DNA from: Eggerthellaceae bacterium
Lineage (GTDB): Bacteria > Actinomycetota > Coriobacteriia > Coriobacteriales > Eggerthellaceae
Reading direction: 5' to 3'
Length of the DNA: 46,892 nt
Assembly (NCBI GenBank): GCA_017434045.1
Contig: JAFRGA010000090.1
Coordinates: forward strand, 1 to 46,892
Part shown: positions 15,763-22,366 of the stretch, piece after piece
How positions within the stretch are numbered: position 1 is the first letter of the stretch
Layout of the letters: every line of letters begins with the position of its first letter
Program-made: the position numbers and the translations under genes
Notes under the pieces: model-generated
What the model was told of the DNA's origin: nothing
Seen by the model: only the letters and a program-made list of their open reading frames with translations
The model's database searches: none

Positions 15763-17043
15763 TCAATCGTCCAGCCCGGCGTTCGGCAGAGCACCGGCAG
15801 CGATGAAGGCGCGATACAGCTCCAACCTGTCCTCGATCACCTCGGCCAAACGGCGAATCGCCTCGCGGATGTTCTCGGGTGATTCGTAGCTGAAGTTCAG
15901 GCGCATGCAATTGCGTCCACGCCTGCCATCGGGGTAGAACGAATCGCCCGGCGCGTAGATGACGCCGTGATCGAGCGCTTCCGCCAGCATCGAATTCGCG
16001 TCGACGTAAGACGGCAACGTGACCCACACGAAGAAGCCGCCTTCGGGGTGCGTCCACTTGGTCTCGGGAGGGAAGTACTCGTCAAGAGCCTCGAACATGG
16101 CCCTGCGGCGCCTGTCGTACGTTTTCACGAACTTCTGCAGCGTGTTCTGCCAAGGCGTCTCGTTGTAGTACGCCGCCGCCATGACTTGGTCGAACACGCT
16201 TCCGCACAGATCGGTCCCCTGTTTCGCAAGGTTGATCTTGGCGATAACGCCCGGAGGCGCCATGATCCAGCCCACGCGCAGACCTGCCGCGAAGGTCTTC
16301 GAGATGGTCCCGAGGTAGATAACCGAATCGTCCAGCGCGCGCAACGGAAGGCAATGCCCGCCTTCGTAGCGAAGCCGGCCGTACGGATCGTCTTCCACCA
16401 CGATGAAATCGTATTCGCGAGAGAGCTCCAGCAACCTCTTCCTGCGCTCTGGGGACATGGTGACGCCACCTGGGTTTTGGAAGTTCGGGATCGTGTAGAG
16501 GAACTTCAGCTTCGGATTGTCTTTTCCGATACGCTCGAGCTCGGCTTGGAGCAAATCCATCCGCATGCCGTCCTCGTCGAAGGGGATGGTGCGAATCTCG
16601 GGCTCGTACGCCGAGAACGCCTGGATTGCGCCGAGGTAGGTGGGGCCTTCGGTCAAGATGATGTCACCCGGGTCGCAGAACGTCTTCGCGACGAGGTCGA
16701 GCGCCTCCTGTGCGCCCGTGGTGATGATGACGTTCTCGGGTTTGTGGCGAATGCCTATGTCACGCACGGTATCACAGAACGTGGCCGCCGTGGCCAGCAC
16801 GCCGTTCGTCCCGCCGTACTGCAACGTAGTTGCCTGAGCATCCACGGCCGCTTTCGCAGCTTTGCGCACAGCGCTCTTGGGCAGAAGCGACACGTCCGGC
16901 ATACCGCCCGCCAACGAAATGACATCGTCGCGTTGAGCTGCGGCAAAGAGCAAACGAACTGCCGAGGGGCGCATTTTCGTTATACGTTTGGCAACCTTGT
17001 AAGGTGCCGTTTCAAATTTAATGTGTGCATCCATAATGCGCAT
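15763..17043 (-). CDS. PLP-dependent aminotransferase, class I/II (2-aminoadipate aminotransferase/LysN-like)
   Basis: A 426-residue fold-type I aminotransferase of the MocR/LysN group, without the HTH domain. The PLP lysine is Lys249 in LGTISKTFAAGLRVGW. Other landmarks: ISLAGGMPD (43-50), ITTGAQEALDLV, YTIPNFQNPGGVTMS, VVEDDPYG, and the substrate-carboxylate arginine region MRLNFSY near 390. These enzymes transfer amino groups from aromatic, branched or 2-aminoadipate-type donors to 2-oxoglutarate; the substrate cannot be fixed. Start: ATG 17043 or ATG 17034; neither has a good ribosome site. The upstream gap contains a structured element (17137-17360). Confidence 0.9.
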   Translation of the reverse strand: MRIMDAHIKFETAPYKVAKRITKMRPSAVRLLFAAAQRDDVISLAGGMPDVSLLPKSAVRKAAKAAVDAQATTLQYGGTNGVLATAATFCDTVRDIGIRHKPENVIITTGAQEALDLVAKTFCDPGDIILTEGPTYLGAIQAFSAYEPEIRTIPFDEDGMRMDLLQAELERIGKDNPKLKFLYTIPNFQNPGGVTMSPERRKRLLELSREYDFIVVEDDPYGRLRYEGGHCLPLRALDDSVIYLGTISKTFAAGLRVGWIMAPPGVIAKINLAKQGTDLCGSVFDQVMAAAYYNETPWQNTLQKFVKTYDRRRRAMFEALDEYFPPETKWTHPEGGFFVWVTLPSYVDANSMLAEALDHGVIYAPGDSFYPDGRRGRNCMRLNFSYESPENIREAIRRLAEVIEDRLELYRAFIAAGALPNAGLDD

Positions 17044-17136
17044 CAGGTTAGCACAGCAAAGTTTCGAATGTGCTTCGTTTCGTCAAAGAATCACGTAGGA
17101 ACCCTACTAGCACCCGGACACCGTGCCGGATTATTC

Positions 17137-17360
17137 GGGTCGCCCGACCGGAGGGGTGAGCCGCTTCCGCAGGGTCCGAGCGCCCGGAAAACAGCCCTGT
17201 GGGCTGTTTTCAGCGAGGACGGGCAAGCTTCAGCTTGCCCCCGTGCATACTTCCAGAACTACTTCCTGAATGCGCGAAGCGCAGTCAGGAACAAGCTGCG
17301 TGTAAGTCGGGTCATTACCGCCGGAGGGCTGTAGGCGAACCCCTTCGGTCGGGCCGCCCG
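17137..17360 (+). ncRNA. Structured intergenic element, family C (copy 1)
   Basis: A 224-base element closed by 22-base arms (17137-17158 with 17339-17360); the wobble at GGAGG/CCTTC is G-U only when read on the plus strand. Core: GTCC-GAGCGCCCG, a 10-bp hairpin (GAAAACAGCC...), AGCGA-GGAC, then a GGGCAAGC-TTCA-GCTTGCCC hairpin and a TTCCTGA...TCAGGAA hairpin. The copy at 22134-22321 keeps the loop sequences and changes the stems on both sides. It occupies the 377-base gap between the aminotransferase start and the next gene's end; I see no ORF of merit in that gap. Confidence 0.65.
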
Positions 17361-17420
17361 AAAGGGAGGCCTGCGGGCCGAATGCGAGCTGGCCGGGCAG
17401 GCAAAGAGCATAAGGTTTTG

Positions 17421-17867
17421 TCAGCCTTCGTCAATGCCGTTGAGAATGTCGAGCGCCTCGGAAAGCGCACGAAGCGCTTGGAGGTCGTCGAGGTAGCTCA
17501 CCTGAACGCGCGCGATGCCAGCCGCCTCGTCCACCCATTCGGTCGTGCCGACGAACGTCGCCCGGGGATCGTCCGAAGCACGCGTTTGCAGCTCGATGAC
17601 CAAGTGTTCGAGCACGTGCGGCATTGACGTGCGCTCCATCACGCACCCAAAGGTGCGACCAACGGCGTTCACGCAGGCGTGATGCCTCAAAGAGGGGAAC
17701 CAAACGGACAGGCGTTGGGCGATGGCGCTATTCGTGTGACGAAACGACGAGTCGGGAACGGACACCTCGCAGACGAGGCGGCCGGTGTTCACCACTATGC
17801 TCGTAACGGAAATGCGCTTGCGAAGGCCGGGTTTGCTCCTCGTTTCCATTTCAGAGACGCTCGCCAT
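17421..17867 (-). CDS. Stand-alone cyanophycin synthetase N-terminal-like domain protein
   Basis: A 148-residue protein whose second half resembles the N-terminal domain of cyanophycin synthetase CphA. FPSLRHHACVN is followed by GCVMERTSMPHVLEHLVIEL, like the CphA pattern of T.lgHv.EHvalELQ, and then FVGTTEWVDEAAGIARVQVS. No ATP-grasp or Mur-ligase domain follows; the stop comes right after this domain. The start ATG 17867 overlaps the stop region of the upstream membrane-protein gene (17872), so the two are translationally linked. GGAGG lies about 12 bases upstream. The function is unknown; in CphA this domain binds and orients the growing polymer. The family call is my pattern match, not a search result. 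Confidence 0.7.
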   Translation of the reverse strand: MASVSEMETRSKPGLRKRISVTSIVVNTGRLVCEVSVPDSSFRHTNSAIAQRLSVWFPSLRHHACVNAVGRTFGCVMERTSMPHVLEHLVIELQTRASDDPRATFVGTTEWVDEAAGIARVQVSYLDDLQALRALSEALDILNGIDEG

Positions 17868-17871
17868 GGCT

Positions 17872-19161
17872 TTACACGCCATCCTCCTCGGAGCCTTCCT
17901 CGTCCCATTCCCCCTCTTCTTCGGAGGACTGCTCTTCCTCTGTGCTGTCCGATGTGTACTCGACCTCGTCCGTGGTATCGTAGTACTCGTACTCCTCTTC
18001 TTCATCTTCTTCGGCTTTGGCCTTCTTGGCCTCTTCTTCAGCCTTCTCCTTGGCCGCCTTCTCGGCGGCCTCCTTCGCCTCCAAAGCAGCCGGGTCGGGA
18101 TCGCGGCTGAACAAGCTCAAGCCCACTTCCGTGCCTTCGGACTTGCCGCCACCCGAAGAAGACGCCCCGGCTGATGCGCTTGCGCTCGAGGAGGCCTGGG
18201 GAGATGCCGACGAGGCGCTCTCGCCGGAAGCCGCCGGGACTGCTTCCGCGGAACCCGAGCCGCTCACGGCTCCCTCGCCTGAGGCGAGCGCCGAGCGGGA
18301 CCCGACAACCGCCATCTCGTCGAACGGCTGAGCCAGGTCATCGAGCAAGTTGCCCATGCTGGTGAACTCGCCGTCGATGACCAGAAGACGGCGCCGGTCG
18401 TCGCTGAAGCGGTAACGCCCTTGCCCTTCCCAGCTTCCAAACGAGAACTTGATGGTCTTGTCGTGCTCGTTCAGCTCGTACGCATACGCCACATGTTCGT
18501 CGAGGTGTATGGCGTTCTCGTCGATGGTTACCAGGGCAGCGGTGCCATCGACGTACCATTCGCCCTGGATATCGGCATGATCGTCGTAACGTCCCCACCG
18601 ATCCCAGGCGAAGAAGCTCGCCCATGCGACTGCAGCCAAGATCAAGAAGGCGAAAAGCGCGAACACCACGATGCGGATGCTTCCCGGTTTCACGCTGAAA
18701 CGCTTGCGTTTCTTCCCGTCTCCCAAGGCCTCTTCGCCCTCGGCGCTCTTGCCCTCTTCCCCATCGGAGACAGCCTCGTCTTCTCCCTCCTCAGGGGGTT
18801 CCTCACCATCGGAGGCAGGAGCCCCGGCTTCAGCCAAGGGCCCCTCCTGCTCGTCGTCGGCTTCGGAATCGGGAAGCTCGATGCTGGGGAGGCTCTTCGA
18901 CAAATCGACCGCAGCCGATTTATCGGGCTGCGGCAACGGCTCCAAAGGCTGAGATGGCGCCTGCTCAGATTGCGCGGACGGCTCGGTGGCCTTGGCATCG
19001 TCGCCGGAAGCGGGCGCTTGCTTCGCCATGACACGAGAACCGCCCTGCGAGCGCACCGACTTGCGCGCATGCGGCTTGCGGACGGCAGAGCGTCCACGCA
19101 CCTCGTCGGGCGTACCCGCCTGTGCGTCGGACGTGCCGCTCTGCGTGTTCTCTTTCGTCAT
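17872..19161 (-). CDS. Single-pass membrane protein with acidic disordered regions
   Basis: 429 residues, family not recognised. Layout: a hydrophilic, Pro/Glu/Ser-rich cytoplasmic part (1-155), a basic KKRKRFSVKPGSIR, one membrane helix IVVFALFAFLILAAVAWASF (about 164-183), then a small beta-rich extracellular domain (IQGEWYVDGTAALVTIDE to RRLLVIDGEFTSMG), a Ser/Ala linker, and a very acidic C-terminus rich in Glu/Asp/Tyr. The GEWYVDG block resembles the small lipocalin-like repeats often found in secreted actinobacterial proteins. It lies 17 bases downstream of serS, and its end overlaps the CphA_N-like gene. It may be a cell-envelope sensor or scaffold (inference only). Confidence 0.75.
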   Translation of the reverse strand: MTKENTQSGTSDAQAGTPDEVRGRSAVRKPHARKSVRSQGGSRVMAKQAPASGDDAKATEPSAQSEQAPSQPLEPLPQPDKSAAVDLSKSLPSIELPDSEADDEQEGPLAEAGAPASDGEEPPEEGEDEAVSDGEEGKSAEGEEALGDGKKRKRFSVKPGSIRIVVFALFAFLILAAVAWASFFAWDRWGRYDDHADIQGEWYVDGTAALVTIDENAIHLDEHVAYAYELNEHDKTIKFSFGSWEGQGRYRFSDDRRRLLVIDGEFTSMGNLLDDLAQPFDEMAVVGSRSALASGEGAVSGSGSAEAVPAASGESASSASPQASSSASASAGASSSGGGKSEGTEVGLSLFSRDPDPAALEAKEAAEKAAKEKAEEEAKKAKAEEDEEEEYEYYDTTDEVEYTSDSTEEEQSSEEEGEWDEEGSEEDGV

Positions 19162-19178
19162 AGGCGAACTTGCCGAAC

Positions 19179-20498
19179 CTAGGCTTCTGGACGTATGACC
19201 TCGACGCCACCCATGTAGGGAACGAGCACGTCAGGAACCTTCACGGAGCCGTCAGCTTGCTGGTAGTTCTCGATGATGGCCGCCATGGTGCGCCCAACCG
19301 CCAAGCCACTGCCGTTCAGCGTGTGGACGTAACGCGTGCCCTTGAAGGACTCGGGATCCCTGTAGCGCATACCCATGCGGCGCGCCTGGAAATCGGTGCA
19401 GTTCGAGCAGCTGGAAATCTCCTTGTAGCCGTTGTAGCAGGGCAGCCAGACTTCCAAGTCATAGGTTTTCGTGGCCGAGAACCCCAAGTCACCGGTGCAG
19501 AGGGTGATCACGCGATACGGCAAGCCCAGCTGCTGCAGGATGTTCTCGGCGTCGGCGACCATGGCCTCGAGCTCGTCGAAGGAATCCTCGGGCTTGCAGA
19601 CCTTGACCATCTCGACTTTGTCGAATTGGTGCACGCGGATAAGCCCGCGCGTGTCGCGCCCGGCGCTGCCGGCCTCCTCGCGGAAGCACGGGGTGAATGC
19701 GCAGTAGTGCTTGGGCAGCTCCGAAGCGTCGAGCGTCTCCTCGGCATGGAGGTTGGTCAGCTGCACCTCGGCGGTCGGGATGAGGTAGAGGTTGTCGCCC
19801 TCGCGCGTGGAGTTACCCTCCATGTCGGTGGCGAACGTCTTGAACATGTCGTTCTCGAATTTGGGAAGCTGCCCCGTGCCCGTCATCGTGCGGGCATTGG
19901 CCATTACCGGCAACCACCATTCCTTGTAGCCACGGCTCGTATGCGTATCGGCCATGAAGTTGATGATGGAGCGCTCGAGGCGGGCGCCCAGGCCGCCGAG
20001 GACGATGAAGCGGCTCGCCGCCAGCTTCACGCCGCGTTCGAAATCGATGATGCCGAGCTCCGGGCCCAAGTCCCAATGCGCTTTGGGCTCGAAATCGAAC
20101 TGCGTCGGCGTGCCCCAGCGGCGCACCTCGGGGTTGTCGTCCTCGTCGTCGCCGACGGGCGTGGTGTCGGACGGCATGTTCGGCGTATGGAGCAGCAGGT
20201 CGCGCAGCTTGGCGTCGATTTCCTCCCGCTCGACGCTCACCGAGGCAAGCTCCTCTTTGATCTGTGCAACACGCGCTTTGGCGGCGTCTGCCTCATCGCG
20301 TTTGCCCTCTTTCATGAGCTGGCCGATCTGCTTGGAAAGCGTGTTGCGCTCAGCCTGCAGCGTCTCCTCTTTCATGATGGAGGCACGGCGTGCCTCGTCC
20401 ATGGCGGCAAATCCTTCAGCATCCCATGCGGCATGACGGTTCTTCATGGCCTGGGCCACGGCTTCTTGGTTCTCTCGGACAAACTTGATATCCAACAT
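19179..20498 (-). CDS. serS: Seryl-tRNA synthetase
   Basis: Charges tRNA-Ser; class II synthetase, 439 residues from ATG 20498. The N-terminal long coiled-coil arm is visible (residues about 30-100, heptads of KEETLQAERNTLSKQIGQLM type). Class II motifs: motif 2 FTPCFREEAGSAGRDTRGLI and motif 3 GSGLAVGRTMAAIIENYQ, plus the serine-site TAEVQLTN. A GTG four codons upstream (20510) abuts the ribosome site GGGAG, so the ATG is preferred. The cotranscribed downstream genes encode the acidic membrane protein and the CphA_N-like protein. Confidence 0.97.
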   Translation of the reverse strand: MLDIKFVRENQEAVAQAMKNRHAAWDAEGFAAMDEARRASIMKEETLQAERNTLSKQIGQLMKEGKRDEADAAKARVAQIKEELASVSVEREEIDAKLRDLLLHTPNMPSDTTPVGDDEDDNPEVRRWGTPTQFDFEPKAHWDLGPELGIIDFERGVKLAASRFIVLGGLGARLERSIINFMADTHTSRGYKEWWLPVMANARTMTGTGQLPKFENDMFKTFATDMEGNSTREGDNLYLIPTAEVQLTNLHAEETLDASELPKHYCAFTPCFREEAGSAGRDTRGLIRVHQFDKVEMVKVCKPEDSFDELEAMVADAENILQQLGLPYRVITLCTGDLGFSATKTYDLEVWLPCYNGYKEISSCSNCTDFQARRMGMRYRDPESFKGTRYVHTLNGSGLAVGRTMAAIIENYQQADGSVKVPDVLVPYMGGVEVIRPEA

Positions 20499-20613
20499 AG
20501 GCGTATGCACTCCCTTTCGATTTAGGATGGGAATCAGTATAGGTCAAAAACACGTGCTAGTATTACCGTTACAATAAACCGACGTGGAAAACGAGATAGG
20601 CAAGGCGAACACG

Positions 20614-20811
20614 ATGGATTTCGGCGCAATATACCACTTCCTGTTCGAGACGTATGTAGGCATTGGCGTTCTCGTGGCCATTTCGCTCGTCGTTTGCATT
20701 GCCATCGCCGCTGTTCTTGAGCTGCGCACGCGCAAGACGTACGTTGACCGTGGCCCCAACGACGACGATGACGAATGGTCGTTCTTCGATGATGGCGAAG
20801 GGGCCGAGTAA
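20614..20811 (+). CDS. Small single-helix membrane protein
   Basis: 65 residues from ATG 20614 (AAGGCG upstream; an in-frame GTG at 20584 has no ribosome site). One membrane helix, GIGVLVAISLVVCIAIAAVL, followed by a short basic stretch (RTRKTYVDRG) and a strongly acidic tail (NDDDDEWSFFDDGEGAE). No family recognised. It is transcribed divergently from serS, and a type 1 palindrome lies 20 bases after its stop. Confidence 0.65.
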   Translation: MDFGAIYHFLFETYVGIGVLVAISLVVCIAIAAVLELRTRKTYVDRGPNDDDDEWSFFDDGEGAE

Positions 20812-20830
20812 CGCTCACAGGATTCCAAGA

Positions 20831-20861
20831 ATGTGGAAAAGGGTCAGACCCTTTTCCACAT
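20831..20861. repeat. REP-like palindrome, type 1 (perfect, single)
   Basis: A 31-base perfect palindrome identical to 2462-2492 except for its central base. It lies downstream of the small membrane protein gene and is the only type 1 copy here that is not in a tandem pair. Confidence 0.9.
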
Positions 20862-20881
20862 TTTCCTTCAAATTGTTGACT

Positions 20882-20908
20882 CTAATTACACTAATTACAC
20901 TAATTACA
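20882..20908 (+). promoter_or_regulatory. Three tandem CTAATTACA repeats upstream of the pyridoxamine kinase gene
   Basis: CTAATTACA occurs three times head to tail (20882, 20891, 20900), right after TTGACT. A TATACT -10 candidate lies at 20944-20949 and the gene starts at 20983. The 9-base repeats look like binding sites for an activator or repressor of this gene. Confidence 0.55.
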
Positions 20909-20982
20909 ACAAGATCGTGTTCTCCGATGAGCAGTTCCGATACTATACTCCCTAAAAATCCGTTAGCTTGAAAGGATTCCGC

Positions 20983-21870
20983 ATGAGCATCGTCCAATCG
21001 CCCCATACCCCCACGCTATACAAGCGCGACCTTGAATACATCCCGCGAATCGCCGCCGTGCACGATCTCTGCGGATACGGGAAGTGCTCGCTGGGCATCG
21101 CCATCCCCGTGCTTTCGGCAGCAGGCGTGGACGTCTGCCCCGTTCCCACCGGCCTGTTCTCGTCCCACACCGCGTTTCCCGGCTGGTACATGCACGACAC
21201 GACCAACATCCTCACCGATTACCTAGCCGCCTGGAAGGGCATCGAAGTCGAGATAGACGCCGTCTACTCCGGATTCTTGGGAGCGCCGGAGCAGGTCGAC
21301 ATCATCCGCGACATCTATGCCACGTACCCGAACGCACTGCGCGTGGTCGATCCCGTCATGGCCGATCATGGCCAGGTGTACCCCACCTACACGCCCGAGC
21401 TCTGCAACGCCATGGCCGAGCTCGCCTGCGAAGCGGATATCCTCACGCCGAACCTGACCGAAGCCGCCATCATCCTCGGCCGCGAGTGGACGGGCACGAA
21501 CATCTCCGATGACCAGGCGAAGGACCTCATCGACGCACTCATCTCGAAAGGCGCGAAAAACGTCGTGCTGAAGGGCATCCAGCGCGAAGGCGAGAACCAG
21601 ATCCGCAACTTCGTCGGCGGCGTTGAATGCGACGCCTTCGAGGTGCACAACGAGTTCATCCCCTACATGCTGCACGGTACCGGCGACCTGTACTGCTCGT
21701 GCTTGCTCGCGGGCATCATGGCGGGTAAATCCCTGTTCGAAGCCGCCTGGTTTGCAGGAAACCTCACCCGCGACGCCATCGAGGTGTCCACCAAGCAGCC
21801 CCATTTCCAGGAGCGCGGCGTCAGCTTCGAGCTCCTGCTCGGCAAAGTCGCAGCCCTCCTCAAAGCGTAA
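20983..21870 (+). CDS. Pyridoxamine/pyridoxal kinase (ribokinase superfamily)
   Basis: Phosphorylates pyridoxal/pyridoxamine to the cofactor vitamers (PLP salvage); 295 residues. N-terminal AAVHDLCGYGKCSLG and GLFSSHTAFPGW match the PdxK/PdxY substrate-site blocks. VVDPVMADHGQVYPTYT and TPNLTEAAIILG are typical, and the catalytic anion-hole motif is HGTGDLYCSCLLAG near residue 230. A TTG 15 bases upstream is also in frame, but ATG 20983 has AAAGGA 6 bases upstream. The gene stands alone. Its 496-base downstream gap contains two structured elements (21884-22077 and 22134-22321) and no ORF I trust. Confidence 0.92.
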   Translation: MSIVQSPHTPTLYKRDLEYIPRIAAVHDLCGYGKCSLGIAIPVLSAAGVDVCPVPTGLFSSHTAFPGWYMHDTTNILTDYLAAWKGIEVEIDAVYSGFLGAPEQVDIIRDIYATYPNALRVVDPVMADHGQVYPTYTPELCNAMAELACEADILTPNLTEAAIILGREWTGTNISDDQAKDLIDALISKGAKNVVLKGIQREGENQIRNFVGGVECDAFEVHNEFIPYMLHGTGDLYCSCLLAGIMAGKSLFEAAWFAGNLTRDAIEVSTKQPHFQERGVSFELLLGKVAALLKA

Positions 21871-21883
21871 TCTGACTCAGCAC

Positions 21884-22077
21884 GGCCGCAGGGAGGCGCC
21901 CTCCGAGGCCGCTTCGCTTTTTTCCTCCTACCAACCGCGCTAATAGAAGGCGGCATCCAGAGCGACTTCCTGGCAGTGCGCCTCGATGTCCCCCGCGCTT
22001 GCGGGTATCGCCGCCTTCTTATGCGCGCGGTTGTCCGAAGGCGCTCAGAAGGCCTCGTCGGACACCTCCCTGCGGCC
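21884..22077 (+). ncRNA. Structured intergenic element, family A (copy 2)
   Basis: A 194-base element with 13-bp perfect outer arms (21884-21896 with 22065-22077) and the same inner architecture as 11836-12025. Of about 100 core bases, only about ten differ between copies. In the AGAARGCGGC stem an A-T pair in copy 1 is a G-C pair here. The outer arms differ completely in sequence yet pair in both copies. It begins 14 bases after the pyridoxamine kinase stop. Confidence 0.6.
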
Positions 22078-22133
22078 GTAACACCTCGAGTTCACATCCG
22101 ACATATGCAGCTCGATTCGCCCCGACGCTGTTT

Positions 22134-22321
22134 CGCGGGCTGCGACAAGCGCAGGCGCGGCGGGAGCGAGGACTGTCTGAGCCGCCGAAGGCGGCGAGTT
22201 CTGGACCGAGCGCCCGGAAAACGAGCCAGTGGCTCGTTTTCAGCGAGGTCGGGAAAGCTTCAGCTTTCCCCCGGACAATTCCTGTGCTGCCGCGCCGGAG
22301 CGCAGGAGCGGTTAGCCCGCG
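22134..22321 (+). ncRNA. Structured intergenic element, family C (copy 2)
   Basis: Closed by CGCGGGCT (22134-22141) with AGCCCGCG (22314-22321). Core: GACC-GAGCGCCCG, hairpin GAAAACGAGCC-AGT-GGCTCGTTTTC, AGCGA-GGTC, then GGGAAAGC-TTCA-GCTTTCCC. Compared with copy 1 (17137-17360), GTCC/GGAC has become GACC/GGTC and both hairpin stems have changed on both sides, while the loops and internal-loop bases are kept. Confidence 0.65.
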
Positions 22322-22366
22322 CTTAAGCGGATGGGTGAATCAAGCCGCAAGAAGCAGAGCATCAAT

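Noticed and set aside
15967..17334. 455-codon plus-strand ORF
   Set aside because: Antisense to the PLP aminotransferase for most of its length; the end reads through element C1.
17044..17420. RNase P RNA, tmRNA, 6S or SRP RNA in the large gaps
   Set aside because: I looked for their invariant sequences in all gaps over 300 bases and found none; the two-copy nature of the elements also argues against these single-copy RNAs.
19170..20525. 451-codon plus-strand ORF
   Set aside because: Exact antisense shadow of serS, a common effect of high GC at third positions.
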